NCBI RefSeq assembly: GCF_020447205.1
Contig: NZ_JAJAEL010000049.1
Coordinates: 252,894-311,274, forward strand
Direction: 5' to 3'
DNA length: 58,381 bases
Source: Thalassolituus alkanivorans
GTDB lineage: Bacteria; Pseudomonadota; Gammaproteobacteria; Pseudomonadales; Oceanobacteraceae
Position 1 is the stretch's first letter. The number at the start of each line of letters is the position of its first letter. This document shows positions 47,898 to 57,063 of this stretch, in pieces. A program made the position numbers and the translations under genes. The notes under the pieces were generated by a model that was given only the letters and a program-made list of their open reading frames with translations, searched no databases and was not told the origin of the DNA.

Positions 47898-48511
47898 GCG
47901 TGAAAGATGTATTGGCTGAGATTAATGGCTTTCTCGGGTGTGTAACACCGGATGCCTGGATCGATGAGGCTCTGAATAATCAGGAGACCTTGCTGATTGA
48001 TCATGCCAACTGTGAAAAAAAAGCCGCCACCACGGCGATGAATCTGCTTTATAAGCACATCGATCGCGAAGATCTGCTGAAAAAAATGAGCCAGCTGGCG
48101 CGTGAAGAGCTACTGCATTTTGAGCAGGTTGTTAACATCATGAAAGACCGTGGCATTGCTTACCGCCATGTATCCTCGTCGCGCTATGCGGCGGGCTTGC
48201 GTGAGCAGGTGCGCAAGGGGGGGATAAATGAACTGGTGGATGTGCTGATTGTCGGCGCCTTTATCGAAGCCCGTTCCTGTGAGCGTTTTGCCAAGCTGGC
48301 GCCGTTTCTGGATGACGTGCTGGCAAAATTTTACCGCTCACTGTTGCGCTCTGAAGGTCGTCATTATCAGGATTATCTGGCGCTGGCTGCGCAGTATGCG
48401 GATGCGCCCATTGCTGAGCGGGTGGCGGAATTCCGTGAGTTCGAGCGTGAACTGATCGAATCCCCCGATGCTGAATTTCGCTTTCACAGCGGTGTGCCTG
48501 TGGCGGCTTAA
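47894..48511 (+). CDS. miaE: tRNA 2-methylthio-N6-isopentenyladenosine hydroxylase
   Basis: MiaE (205 residues), a diiron oxygenase that hydroxylates ms2i6A37 of tRNA. Iron ligands are visible as E and ExxH in DHANCEKKAAT and REELLHFEQV, and a second set in FIEARSCERF and SEGRHYQDYL. The start overlaps fadM by 4 bp, so translation is coupled. It ends right against the convergent small gene. Confidence 0.94.
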   Translation: MSVKDVLAEINGFLGCVTPDAWIDEALNNQETLLIDHANCEKKAATTAMNLLYKHIDREDLLKKMSQLAREELLHFEQVVNIMKDRGIAYRHVSSSRYAAGLREQVRKGGINELVDVLIVGAFIEARSCERFAKLAPFLDDVLAKFYRSLLRSEGRHYQDYLALAAQYADAPIAERVAEFREFERELIESPDAEFRFHSGVPVAA

Positions 48512-48694
48512 TCAGCCGTCACTGCTGGCACGGATGATTTTGCGGCAAACGTCGGCAATATTGCTGTACTCCTCTGCGTTAATAGCGCCGGCGTCCAGGT
48601 CACGGCGCGCCTGATCCAGGCGGGCTTCGGCATCTTTCAGGTCGGTATAGCGGCGGTTTGCTTCCAGTGCGTTAAGAACAGTACGTGCGGTCAT
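48512..48694 (-). CDS. Small helical hypothetical protein
   Basis: A 60-residue protein I do not recognise. It is mostly helical and charged (ANRRYTDLKDAEARLDQARR), with one cysteine in VCRKIIR. A clear ribosome site GGGAG lies 7 bp before the ATG, which makes it a likely real gene. It is convergent with miaE with no gap. No membrane segment or signal peptide. Confidence 0.7.
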   Translation of the reverse strand: MTARTVLNALEANRRYTDLKDAEARLDQARRDLDAGAINAEEYSNIADVCRKIIRASSDG

Positions 48695-48947
48695 GATTTT
48701 CTCCCTGTTTGTTCTGCTTTTCCAAGCCTAGGAAATAATCAGCAGGAGTGGAATCTGTCGGAAGTATTATTCTGTTCCTGCCGCTTCAATGCGGACAAAT
48801 ACCGGTCGATATGGCGTTTTTTGCATTATTGCTGGCAGTTATGCCCGATGCTGGCTTTTGTGTCGTGCTGATATAAAGGTTTTTTATCACCGGGCGCAGC
48901 CGTTACTATAGGCGCCGCTATTTTTCTCTCAGAGTTGTTACCAGTTT

Positions 48948-49841
48948 ATGTCTGTTGAATCGAACATGTTCAGTACATTGACCTCATGGTGGGATGGGCA
49001 GAGCCGTGATCTGCATGGTCTTCAGCGTGAGGGGGCTGATGGGGCGCCGTTACTGCATTTTCTGCATGGTAATGGTTTCAGTGCTCACACGCTGGTGCCT
49101 ATGGCGGATGCCCTACCGTCGGACTGGAATCTGTTGCTGACTGATGTGCCGGGGCACGGTGGCTCGCAACAGCCTGCGCATCATATGCCGGACTGGCTGC
49201 GTATGGCACGCCGGGTTGGTGATGCTCTGGAAGTGCGTAATGGTGGCCGTAAGGCCATTGGTATCGGCCACTCAATGGGTGGGGTTATGACGCTGATGTT
49301 GGCGGCTGAGCGCCCGCATCTGTTTGAGCGCATCATTCTGCTTGACCCGGTATTGTTCTCCGCTGAGATTCTGCTGTTTCAGCGTCTGGCCCGTAAAACC
49401 GGCTTATGGAAGCGCGGTGCTCTGGTGAAAGCCGTGCAGGGGCGCCGTTCGGTCTGGCCGGATGCGGCCAGTCTGCGTCAGGATCTGCAGCGTAAGTCTT
49501 TGTACCGTAACTGGGATGTTGCAGCACTCGAAGGTTTTATTCTGGGAGCAACGAAGCCGACCTCAGAAGGGCTTGAACTGGCCTGTAATCCTGCCTGGGA
49601 GGCCGCCATCTTTGGTTCTTATCCGCGAGGGTTGTGGCAGGCAGTGCACCGGGTGAGGGTGCCGGTGGATATTCTGGTGGCTGCTGACAGCTATCCGTTT
49701 ATTCTTAAGTCGGCGCGCAAAGCTGCTAAAGCCAATCAGCATATCCGCTTTGAAATGGCGCCGGGCAGCCACTGCTTCCCAATGGAACAGCCTGAACAGA
49801 CGGCTCAGCGGATTAAAGAATTGTTGGCCATAAACCCCTGA
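48948..49841 (+). CDS. Alpha/beta hydrolase
   Basis: A 297-residue alpha/beta hydrolase. The oxyanion-loop motif is LHGNGFSAHT, the nucleophile elbow is GIGHSMGGVM, and the catalytic His is in APGSHCFPMEQP. It resembles esterases and haloperoxidase-like hydrolases of marine bacteria, but the substrate cannot be assigned. The first 18 codons are loosely conserved and a downstream ATG at 48966 is an alternative start. Confidence 0.87.
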   Translation: MSVESNMFSTLTSWWDGQSRDLHGLQREGADGAPLLHFLHGNGFSAHTLVPMADALPSDWNLLLTDVPGHGGSQQPAHHMPDWLRMARRVGDALEVRNGGRKAIGIGHSMGGVMTLMLAAERPHLFERIILLDPVLFSAEILLFQRLARKTGLWKRGALVKAVQGRRSVWPDAASLRQDLQRKSLYRNWDVAALEGFILGATKPTSEGLELACNPAWEAAIFGSYPRGLWQAVHRVRVPVDILVAADSYPFILKSARKAAKANQHIRFEMAPGSHCFPMEQPEQTAQRIKELLAINP

Positions 49842-49863
49842 AAGTGGTTGTCTCTTAAAACCT

Positions 49864-49892
49864 TTGTCAAATAAATAAGGGTAAGCTATTGT
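49864..49892 (+). promoter_or_regulatory. Promoter of the DMP19-like gene
   Basis: TTGTCA and TATTGT are 17 bp apart, 46 bp before the start codon. An imperfect dyad TAAGC-TATTGTG-GCTTA covers the -10 and could be an operator. Confidence 0.45.
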
Positions 49893-49937
49893 GGCTTAAC
49901 CATTTGACCTAATAAAAGAGAACTACGAGTAGGATTT

Positions 49938-50402
49938 ATGAACATGGAGATTCAGGCAGCGCTTGATGTTGCCGATGAAACTGATTCATTTCTTCAGATT
50001 ACCGACGTCATTTACGACAAGGAAGCTGAGTCAGGATTTGAAGCGCTGACGGATGCAGAGAAAACCGTTTTTTGTATCGATAACCTGTTAAAGGAAATGG
50101 AAAACGGTGGCTTCGTTCAGTTTATCCACCACGACGTAGGAGCGTATGCAGAGGAAACTCTCGAAGCGCTGGAGAAAATCAAAGCAAAGGGAACATACAC
50201 CCTGCTGGAGCGTTTGATTGCTTTATTTGATGGGAAAAAAATCCCGAAAGATGAAGACGAGCGTATTCAGATGTTCGATCATATTGAAAGCGAATACGCT
50301 GATGATATCGCCGAGCTTGATGACCGCTTTTATGATGTGGGCGAGAATCTGGTTGGGCTGACGCTGCTGTTTGTCAGTAAAAATCTCAAAGAGTTTCGCT
50401 GA
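49938..50402 (+). CDS. DMP19-like (DUF4375) protein
   Basis: A 154-residue acidic protein. VFCIDNLLKEMENGGFVQFI, then HDVGAYAEETLEALEKIKA and LLERLIALF match the DUF4375/DMP19 pattern (NGGF followed by a helix). In Neisseria, DMP19 is a DNA-mimic that relieves a repressor; whether this protein does so is unknown. It is strongly acidic, in keeping with that. It has its own promoter and terminator, so it is probably monocistronic. Confidence 0.65.
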   Translation: MNMEIQAALDVADETDSFLQITDVIYDKEAESGFEALTDAEKTVFCIDNLLKEMENGGFVQFIHHDVGAYAEETLEALEKIKAKGTYTLLERLIALFDGKKIPKDEDERIQMFDHIESEYADDIAELDDRFYDVGENLVGLTLLFVSKNLKEFR

Positions 50403-50406
50403 ACTC

Positions 50407-50435
50407 AAAGCCGGTGATCTTTTGCCGGCTTTTTT
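50407..50435 (+). terminator. Rho-independent terminator after DMP19-like gene
   Basis: AAAGCCGG pairs with CCGGCTTT around a 10-nt loop, with a T-run. It begins 5 bp after the stop. Confidence 0.85.
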
Positions 50436-50464
50436 ATTTCCCTGATCAGTGGATGTGGGCTGCT

Positions 50465-50827
50465 ATGATCCGATGGCTTGTCCGGCGCCGGCAGAGCTTT
50501 GGTTATGCTTTTTCCGGTCTGATCTATATGCTGCGTACTCAGCCTCATGCGCAGGTTCATCTGCTGGCTGTAGTCGTGGTTGTGTCAGCGGGCTGCCTGA
50601 CTGGTCTGGCACCGGCAGAGTGGACTGTGCTTATTTTGTCGATGGCTCTGGTGTTGTCACTTGAAGCCATGAATACGGCGCTGGAAGCACTGGCTGATGC
50701 GCTCCATCCTTCCCATCATCCTCTGGTTGGCAAAGCCAAAGATCTGGCCGCAGCTGCAGTACTGGTATCAGCATTGGCATCTGTTATTATCGGCACGCTG
50801 ATTTTTATTCCGCACTGGCTGTCGTGA
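50465..50827 (+). CDS. dgkA: DgkA-type diacylglycerol/undecaprenol kinase
   Basis: About 120 residues: three helices and the DAGK signature EAMNTALEALADAL followed by GKAKDLAAAAVL. It phosphorylates diacylglycerol or undecaprenol at the inner membrane. An in-frame start at 50414 lies inside the upstream terminator, so I use the ATG at 50465. Which lipid is preferred cannot be told. Confidence 0.88.
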   Translation: MIRWLVRRRQSFGYAFSGLIYMLRTQPHAQVHLLAVVVVVSAGCLTGLAPAEWTVLILSMALVLSLEAMNTALEALADALHPSHHPLVGKAKDLAAAAVLVSALASVIIGTLIFIPHWLS

Positions 50828-50917
50828 TATCAGAAATGCGGGTATTTGCATCTGAAGTACGGCCAATAAAAAACGTCAGTTAACTATTAATAAAAACAAG
50901 TACTAAGGAATTCTCCC

Positions 50918-51478
50918 ATGATGCGTATCTTACTGGGCCTCACGCTGGCTCTCGGCCTGATATTCAATGCGAACGCCAGACAGTTAGAAGGTGCTGAAAT
51001 AGCTGAGCAGCTGACCCTTAACGGTCAGGAGCTGACTCTCAATGGTGCTGGTGTCCGTTCAAAATTCTTTCTTGATGTATACGTTGCGGCACTGTACCTC
51101 GGCAATAAAAGCAATGATGCCGCGGCAATTATCGCTGCCGATGAGCCAATGGCCATTCGTCTGCATATTGTGTCCGGTATGATCAACAGCAAGCGTATGT
51201 CGGAATCCACCCGTGACGGCTTTGTACGTTCAACCGGCGGCAACCTTGCACCTATTGAAAATGATGTGGAGGAGCTGATCAAGGCGTTCCGTGATGAGGT
51301 AAAAGAAGGCGATGTTTATGAGCTGGCTTATACCCCGGAAAGCGGTGTAACCGTTTATCGTAACGGTGAAGAGAAATCGAATGTTAAGGGGCTTAAGTTC
51401 AAACAGGCTCTGTTTGGTATCTGGCTGTCTGAAGATCCGATCCAGAAATCTCTGAAAAAGAGCATGATTAACGGCTGA
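50918..51478 (+). CDS. Exported chalcone-isomerase-like protein
   Basis: A 186-residue protein with a signal peptide (cleavage near NAR or ANA, residue 21) and the chalcone-isomerase-like fold: GAGVRSKFFLDVYVAALYLG is the family core strand-helix, followed by DEPMAIRLHIV. Bacterial members generally lack the plant catalytic residues and bind fatty acid or heme-like ligands; the function here is unknown. A strong bidirectional terminator follows. Confidence 0.85.
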   Translation: MMRILLGLTLALGLIFNANARQLEGAEIAEQLTLNGQELTLNGAGVRSKFFLDVYVAALYLGNKSNDAAAIIAADEPMAIRLHIVSGMINSKRMSESTRDGFVRSTGGNLAPIENDVEELIKAFRDEVKEGDVYELAYTPESGVTVYRNGEEKSNVKGLKFKQALFGIWLSEDPIQKSLKKSMING

Positions 51479-51485
51479 TACGCCG

Positions 51486-51523
51486 GGCATAAAAAAACGG
51501 GCTGCGGCCCGTTTTTTTATGCC
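51486..51523. terminator. Bidirectional terminator, perfect 17-bp stem
   Basis: Arms of 17 bp (51486-51502 and 51507-51523) containing A7-CGGGC and GCCCG-T7 around TGCG. The A-run and T-run make it work in both directions. Confidence 0.93.
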
Positions 51524-51801
51524 TGTGTATTCTGATCAGGGCAGCGGCTTTTGTATTGGTGGTGTGGTTTGGTGGTGTTTGGTCAAATAAGGACAGTTTG
51601 TTCTTTTTATGCGGAAAATCCGGATAATTTGTCTGCTCTGTATTGGGCAGCATGAAAGCCGAATGTAAATTTGTCCGCAAATGTTGCAGTGATATCAATA
51701 TTCGGGAATATAGCCCCGGCTTTTTTGTCTGACTGGCAGCATCTGGCTCTGCTGCTTGTCTTGCTGCGGTCTTGGCTTATCGGCCGGATGTTGCTTAACT
51801 C

Positions 51802-51810
51802 TGTTATATA
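51802..51810 (+). promoter_or_regulatory. Extended -10 for the hybrid kinase gene
   Basis: TGTTATATA (TG-n-TATATA) lies 44 bp upstream of the start codon. No good -35 was seen. Confidence 0.35.
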
Positions 51811-51853
51811 CCTCAAGGACGTAAACGGTTGCTGAACTTAATTATCATTCCCG

Positions 51854-53497
51854 GTGGGGCTGGCTGTGAGTAATAACGAAGCAGCTTCTTCACCTGTGTC
51901 GGTCGACAGCTTCCTGCCTGAGCGGATTGTTCTGCTTGTGGTTGATGATGATGAAGCCGTGTTGCAGGTTACCCGCCTCGTACTTTCCCGTTTTCGCTAT
52001 AAAGATCGCCCGCTGGAAATACTGGAAGCCTGTAGCGCAGCTCAGGCTTCGGAGCTTCTGGCTCTGCGTCCTGATGTCGCAGTGATTTTACTGGACGTGG
52101 TGATGGAGAGTGATGATGCCGGTCTGCGTCTGGTCGGGCATATCCGTAATCAGTTGAATAATCATCGTATCCGAATTCTCTTGCGTACAGGTCAGGCTGG
52201 GTATGCGCCTGAGCGACAGGTGGTGCAGGATTATGACATTAACGATTATCTGGTTAAATCCGATGCTACTCAGGGGCGGATGTTTTTATCGCTGACGGCG
52301 GCTATTCGCAGTTACAGCGATATTCTGCGCGCAGAAGAATTGGCGCGGCGTGTTGCTGATGCCGAACATCAGCGTCGGCTTGCTGATCAGGCTTCGCTGG
52401 CAAAGACGGATTTTCTTGCGCATATGAGCCATGAAATCCGCACTCCGCTGAATGGTGTTGCTGGTATTGTTGAATTGTTGTCTGCAACAGACTTGTCGGC
52501 AGAGCAGGCAGAGCTGTTGCAGGATCTGCGTTATGTCAGTTCAGCACTGCTGGATATTGTGAACGATGTACTGGATGTTGCCAAAATAGAGGCCGGTAAG
52601 CTGGAACTGAATGTTCACGACTTTAATCTGCCGAAATTACTGGAAAAGGTCAGTGCTATTTTTGCGGCCGGCATGCAGCAGAAATCTATCCGCTTTCAGG
52701 TTGAATGCACTGCAGATCTGGTGACCTGGGTGCGCGGTGATGCTCAGCGCATTCAGCAGGTGCTTATTAATTATCTCAGCAATGCTTTTAAATTTACCCC
52801 CGAGGGCGGCCGGATTACTCTGCGGATCACCTGTGTGAACGTTGCCGGTGGGTATGAGCTGATAGCCGAGGTTGAAGATAATGGCAAGGGTATCCGTGCA
52901 GAGCGTCTGGCCGATATTTTTAACGCCTATGAGCAGGAAAGTGTTCAGACGGCAAGTCATTACGGCGGCACGGGGCTGGGGCTGAGTTTATCGCGCAGTC
53001 TGGCCACGTTAATGGGAGGCAGTGTTGGTGCTGACAGTGAGTTTGGGCATGGCAGCCGTTTCTGGCTGCGTGTGCCGTTGCAGCCCGGACATGCTATTGA
53101 TGATGCGGCGGCAGATAACGCTGATCAGGATGGGGCTCTTGCTGGCTGGACGATTCTGGTGGGTGAAGATGATCCGACCAGTCAAAAAATCATCCGCAGG
53201 ATTCTGGAGCAGGCAGGGGCGCAGGTCGAATTGTTTGCCGATGGTCAGTCGTTATTGGAATCGGGGTCGTATATCTGCGCGGATGTAATTTTGCTTGATT
53301 ACCATATGCCGCAACTGAATGGTCCGGCCACGGCCAGACGCTTGCGTGAATCCGGTTACAGCAAGCCTTTGCTGGCACTCACTGCAGGTATTGTCGATGC
53401 CGAGCGGGAACAATGTCTGCAGGCGGGTATGGATGATGTGCAGGGCAAACCACTGGATCGGCAGCGCCTGATCCGGTGGTTATTACAGGCCCGCTAG
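51854..53497 (+). CDS. Hybrid sensor histidine kinase, REC-HisKA-HATPase-REC
   Basis: A 547-residue cytoplasmic kinase. An N-terminal receiver (about 25-150; phospho-Asp in VILLDVVMES) resembles DUF3369-linked receivers, followed by a coiled coil and HisKA (AHMSHEIRTPLNG). HATPase_c follows, with N box NYLSNAFKFT, G1 box VEDNGKGI and G2 box GGTGLGLSL. A C-terminal receiver (LLDYHMPQLNG) ends it. There is no membrane segment, so it senses through partners. No cognate regulator is adjacent. The start is GTG; a second in-frame GTG at 51866 is possible. Confidence 0.92.
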   Translation: MGLAVSNNEAASSPVSVDSFLPERIVLLVVDDDEAVLQVTRLVLSRFRYKDRPLEILEACSAAQASELLALRPDVAVILLDVVMESDDAGLRLVGHIRNQLNNHRIRILLRTGQAGYAPERQVVQDYDINDYLVKSDATQGRMFLSLTAAIRSYSDILRAEELARRVADAEHQRRLADQASLAKTDFLAHMSHEIRTPLNGVAGIVELLSATDLSAEQAELLQDLRYVSSALLDIVNDVLDVAKIEAGKLELNVHDFNLPKLLEKVSAIFAAGMQQKSIRFQVECTADLVTWVRGDAQRIQQVLINYLSNAFKFTPEGGRITLRITCVNVAGGYELIAEVEDNGKGIRAERLADIFNAYEQESVQTASHYGGTGLGLSLSRSLATLMGGSVGADSEFGHGSRFWLRVPLQPGHAIDDAAADNADQDGALAGWTILVGEDDPTSQKIIRRILEQAGAQVELFADGQSLLESGSYICADVILLDYHMPQLNGPATARRLRESGYSKPLLALTAGIVDAEREQCLQAGMDDVQGKPLDRQRLIRWLLQAR

Positions 53498-53511
53498 CGG
53501 GCCGGTCTGGT

Positions 53512-55902
53512 TCAGTCACTCTGACGCTTTTCGCCCATACGGGCAATGGCTTCCAGGCGGGCAATAATGTCACCATTAACGCTGCCGGCCGGAAATTCCC
53601 CTTTGCTGTTCATTTTCCCGGCCTTGCGTTTCATCAGGATTTCAATCGCCTGATCGACATGGGTAACGCAGTGAATATGGAAGTTTCCTGCGGCAACGGC
53701 TCTGACCACATCGTCATTGAGAATTAAATTCAGGCGGTTGGAGGCGGGAATGATAACCCCTTGATCGCCGTTCAGGCCGCGCGCGGCACAGAGGCGGAAA
53801 AAGCCTTCGATCTTTTCATTTACGCCACCAATAGCCTGGACTTCGCCATACTGGTTGACCGAACCGGTAATGGCGTAACTCTGCTCAATCGGAGAGTGAA
53901 TCAGTGCTGAAATAAGACAGCACAGTTCGCCCAGTGAGGCGCTGTCGCCGTCGATGTATCCGTAAGACTGCTCCATGGCGATATGCGCCGAAATGGCCAG
54001 CGGAAAGCGCTGGGCGTAACGGTTGCCGAGAAATCCGCTGAGAATCATCACCCCTTTGGAGTGAATTGCCTGGCCGAGAGAGACCTCACGCTCAATATCG
54101 ACCACGCCTTTGCTGCCCGGATAAACGGTTGCGGTAATACGTGCCGGCGAGCCGAAACTGGTATCGCCCAATGACATTACGGTTAAGCCATTAATTTTAC
54201 CGATGGCTTTGCCGCTGGTTTCCAGCAGTACAGTTCCATCAAGCATCTGCTCGAACAGCTTGTCATAAACCCGTCCGGTGCGTTCAAACTTAGCCGCCAG
54301 AGCACGATCAATATGATCGGCGCAAATCAGTTCGTCCTGAGCCAGTTGGCGAATAAAGTCGGCTTCAGCAAGCAGGTCGAATTGCTCACCAATGCGGGCG
54401 CTGAGAACATCCTGCTGCTCTGCCAGGCGTGCGCTGTAACGGACCATACGTACCACGGCGCTCTGATCCAGATCGGCATAACCCTGTTCTTCGATGCGGC
54501 TTTTCAGCAGGCGGGCATAAGCCAGCAGATGGTCATCGTTAAGCGGCAGATCGCTGTCAAAGTCGACAACGGCACGGAACAGACGCTTAAAGTCTTCATC
54601 GTATTCCTGCAGCAGGTAATACACCTGGCGGGAGCCGATCAGAACCAGTTTGAAATCCAGCGGAATAACCGCTGGCAGCAGGGTGGTAGTGTTGATCAGA
54701 CCCATTTCGGAGTAGGGCGACTCCATCTTCAGCTGGCGGGATTGCAGTGCGCGTTTCAGTGCGTCCCAGACCAGAGGTTCAGACAATACCTTTTCCGCAT
54801 CCAGAATCAGGTAGCCGCCATTGGCTTTGTGCAGTGCGCCGGGGCAGATGCGCTGGTAGTTGGTGACCAGTGCGCCCTGTTCATTGGCGTATTCGATACG
54901 GCCAAACAGGTTGGCATAGCTTGGGTGTGGTTCGTAAATGACGGGGGCGCCGCTGTTTTCCACATGATGTGTGGCGATATTGGGCATCAGCGATTCTTCA
55001 AGACTGCTGCGTTTAACGTATTCTTCACGTAATTCCAGCAGGCGTTCCTCGACCAGTTCTTCCAGGACCAGTCTGGGCAGGTGTTCTTCCATGTCCTGCA
55101 GGTAAGCCAGCAGCTTTTCATGGCCTTCAAAGCGATTGCGGATCGGTTCGATCAGCGGTGTGATCGCATTTTTGATGGTTTCCTGATTCAGCTGGCGCAG
55201 GTCATTACTGCTTTCGCGTTTCCATTGGGGCAGTTCGGCCAGCTGATCGCTGAGCATCTGTTCCAGCTCGGCGATGTTGTTATGGAAGCCTTCACGTTCT
55301 TCTTCGCTCAGTTGGGCGAATTCAGTTTCGTCGAGCGCCTTGCCTTCGCGCATGGGGGTAAAGCTGATGGCACTGGAGTCTCGGTAAACCGCAACACCAC
55401 GCTTATGTGCCTCACGTTCGACATGCTCAATGGCTTTGTCATAGCGCCGGTTGAAAACGTAATCAATGGCCGATTTTTTCTGCTGATAGGTCGGGTGTTC
55501 AAGAGCGGCCGGAAAGGTGGCCAGCAGCTGATCAATCAGTTCGCTGATCTGCTGGCGGAATATACCGGCCTCCTGAGGCAGCATTTCTACGGCCTGAGGC
55601 TCCCGCGGGTTGCGGAAATTATTAACGTAGCACCAGACGCTGGGTGTCGCCTGACGTTTTGCTTCGCTTTTCAGGTAATCGCGCACATAGGATGAGCGGC
55701 CGGTGCCGGTCTCACCCATCACAAAAATATTGTAGCCCGGGCGCTGCATCGCAACGCCAAACTGAATCGCATTGACCGCTCTGTCTTGTCCAAGAACCCC
55801 CTGAAAAGTTTCCAGTTCGCGGGTGTCGGCAAAGGTCAGGGCAGATGGGTTGATGCTTTGTGTCAGGGCGGAAGCGTTAACAGCAGTTTGGGATTTGGCC
55901 AT
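53512..55902 (-). CDS. LonB-type ATP-dependent protease
   Basis: A 796-residue AAA+ protein fused to a Lon protease domain, the LonB-like soluble type. The nucleotide loop is GETGTGRSS (Arg in place of the usual Lys). The Lon domain has the catalytic Ser in DGDSASLGEL and Lys in GGVNEKIEGFF. It lacks the Lon N-terminal substrate domain; a long helical insert (about 110-300) takes its place. It probably degrades damaged or regulatory proteins. It is convergent with the kinase gene, 14 bp apart. Confidence 0.92.
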   Translation of the reverse strand: MAKSQTAVNASALTQSINPSALTFADTRELETFQGVLGQDRAVNAIQFGVAMQRPGYNIFVMGETGTGRSSYVRDYLKSEAKRQATPSVWCYVNNFRNPREPQAVEMLPQEAGIFRQQISELIDQLLATFPAALEHPTYQQKKSAIDYVFNRRYDKAIEHVEREAHKRGVAVYRDSSAISFTPMREGKALDETEFAQLSEEEREGFHNNIAELEQMLSDQLAELPQWKRESSNDLRQLNQETIKNAITPLIEPIRNRFEGHEKLLAYLQDMEEHLPRLVLEELVEERLLELREEYVKRSSLEESLMPNIATHHVENSGAPVIYEPHPSYANLFGRIEYANEQGALVTNYQRICPGALHKANGGYLILDAEKVLSEPLVWDALKRALQSRQLKMESPYSEMGLINTTTLLPAVIPLDFKLVLIGSRQVYYLLQEYDEDFKRLFRAVVDFDSDLPLNDDHLLAYARLLKSRIEEQGYADLDQSAVVRMVRYSARLAEQQDVLSARIGEQFDLLAEADFIRQLAQDELICADHIDRALAAKFERTGRVYDKLFEQMLDGTVLLETSGKAIGKINGLTVMSLGDTSFGSPARITATVYPGSKGVVDIEREVSLGQAIHSKGVMILSGFLGNRYAQRFPLAISAHIAMEQSYGYIDGDSASLGELCCLISALIHSPIEQSYAITGSVNQYGEVQAIGGVNEKIEGFFRLCAARGLNGDQGVIIPASNRLNLILNDDVVRAVAAGNFHIHCVTHVDQAIEILMKRKAGKMNSKGEFPAGSVNGDIIARLEAIARMGEKRQSD

Positions 55903-56032
55903 TCGGAGTCGTCAATATCGGCGGATAAAGGCGGTACAGTATTGAGAACAGCGGTGCTTGGCAAGTCGGCCGGCGTTGCAATTCTGCCGTCGCTGGTGAT
56001 AATTGCGCCGCTTTGACTATCGCGGGGGATGC

Positions 56033-56302
56033 ATGTCCGTTCAGCCAGAAGACAGAACTACTATTGATATGTTTGCCCCCGGTCGTCCGGGCCGGCCACG
56101 CAGTAACCCGTATGAGCGTTCGCAGCAGTGTCGGTTTAACAAAAGGACCCAGCGCCAGCGTGACAAGGAGCGCGGTCTGCACCGGCTGGAGGTGAAGCTC
56201 GATGCGCAGGTGGTTGGGCGTCTGGACGAGGTTTGCGCGGAGCTGAATCTGGCAAGGGCGGATGTCCTGGAGCTGGCGCTGAAGCATTGGCTGCATTTGT
56301 GA
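56033..56302 (+). CDS. ybfE: YbfE-like ribbon-helix-helix protein
   Basis: An 89-residue protein matching E. coli YbfE: DRTTIDMFAPGRPGRPRSNP, then RFNKRTQRQRDKERGLHRLE and a helix-turn-helix-like end with LNLARADVLELAL. E. coli YbfE is LexA-regulated; I see no CTGT-N8-ACAG box upstream. A longer start at 56003 has no ribosome site; the ATG at 56033 has GGGGG. DNA binding is likely; the target is unknown. Confidence 0.85.
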   Translation: MSVQPEDRTTIDMFAPGRPGRPRSNPYERSQQCRFNKRTQRQRDKERGLHRLEVKLDAQVVGRLDEVCAELNLARADVLELALKHWLHL

Positions 56303-56420
56303 TTTTTCAGTCTTAAGCGGTATTTGCCGTTGTGGCGCAGCTGGTCAATTGCATTACTGTTCCTTTGTTCACTAAACTGAACTCATACCAACGGATACGT
56401 ATTAACGAAAGGATATCGTT

Positions 56421-56987
56421 GTGCATGGAATGCGAACGGGCATTATCGGCCTGACCCTTCTTTTATCACTGACTGCCTGCGTAAGTGGTGGCCAGGCAAA
56501 GACGTCTGCTGCCATGACTGATGCGCCAGCACCTGGCGATCTGAATCAATCATCTGGCCAGCTGAGTCTCAATCCCGTGCCGCTCTATGGCATGCCTGAG
56601 TTGTCATTGGGTGCGGAGTGGCAGAGTGGCAATGATCCGCTGCTGCAATTATGTGATCTCCGCAAGCGTCAGCTCGATGCAGACAAACCATTGGTGCTTT
56701 ATCTTGATGGTGAGCATGAAATATTAACGCTGCAGCGTTCAGATGCGGTTGCCGGCGCTTCTTGCGGCTATTTTGTGACTACGCCGGATCAGCTGGACCG
56801 CATTGCCAGTCGTCAGACGGTTATGCTGCGGGTTTACTTTGCCGGTCAAACCGTTGAACAGCGTATTTCGGGAACTATGTCGGATTATTTTTCACGCCCG
56901 AAAATGCTGGGGCCACAGCAGCGGCTGAAGCGTTTTGTTGATGCATTGCAGGATTTAAATCTCAGCAGTGCGCTGGTCGATGGCTGA
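56421..56987 (+). CDS. Putative lipoprotein
   Basis: A 188-residue protein with a lipoprotein signal (LLLSLTAC, lipobox Cys about residue 20). The mature part has two further cysteines (LCDLRKR and ASCGYF) that could form a disulfide in the periplasm. I do not recognise the family. Start is GTG at 56421 behind AAGGAT, or ATG at 56430. Confidence 0.7.
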   Translation: MHGMRTGIIGLTLLLSLTACVSGGQAKTSAAMTDAPAPGDLNQSSGQLSLNPVPLYGMPELSLGAEWQSGNDPLLQLCDLRKRQLDADKPLVLYLDGEHEILTLQRSDAVAGASCGYFVTTPDQLDRIASRQTVMLRVYFAGQTVEQRISGTMSDYFSRPKMLGPQQRLKRFVDALQDLNLSSALVDG

Positions 56988-57002
56988 AAATCAGATAACT
57001 GC

Positions 57003-57031
57003 TTGATATCTCAATGAGTTTTCGCTAATGT
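57003..57031 (+). promoter_or_regulatory. Promoter of the SRP RNA gene
   Basis: TTGATA and TAATGT are exactly 17 bp apart. The predicted start is about 26 bp before the mature RNA, consistent with a processed 5' leader. Confidence 0.55.
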
Positions 57032-57063
57032 GCCGCCACCTGATGTTCATCGGGTCGTTATGG

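Larger units (their letters stand above)
51479..51853. other. 375-bp gene-free stretch upstream of the hybrid kinase
   Basis: Holds the terminator at 51486-51523, a G/T-rich segment with six GG runs (51558-51582), and an extended -10 at 51802-51810. Nothing else was recognised. Confidence 0.6.

Noticed and set aside
54313-55032. 239-residue open frame antisense to the LonB-type gene
   Set aside because: Shadow frame, no ribosome site or motif.
55903-56032. LexA box for ybfE
   Set aside because: Only separate CTGT-like halves in direct, not inverted, orientation; no CTGT-N8-ACAG.
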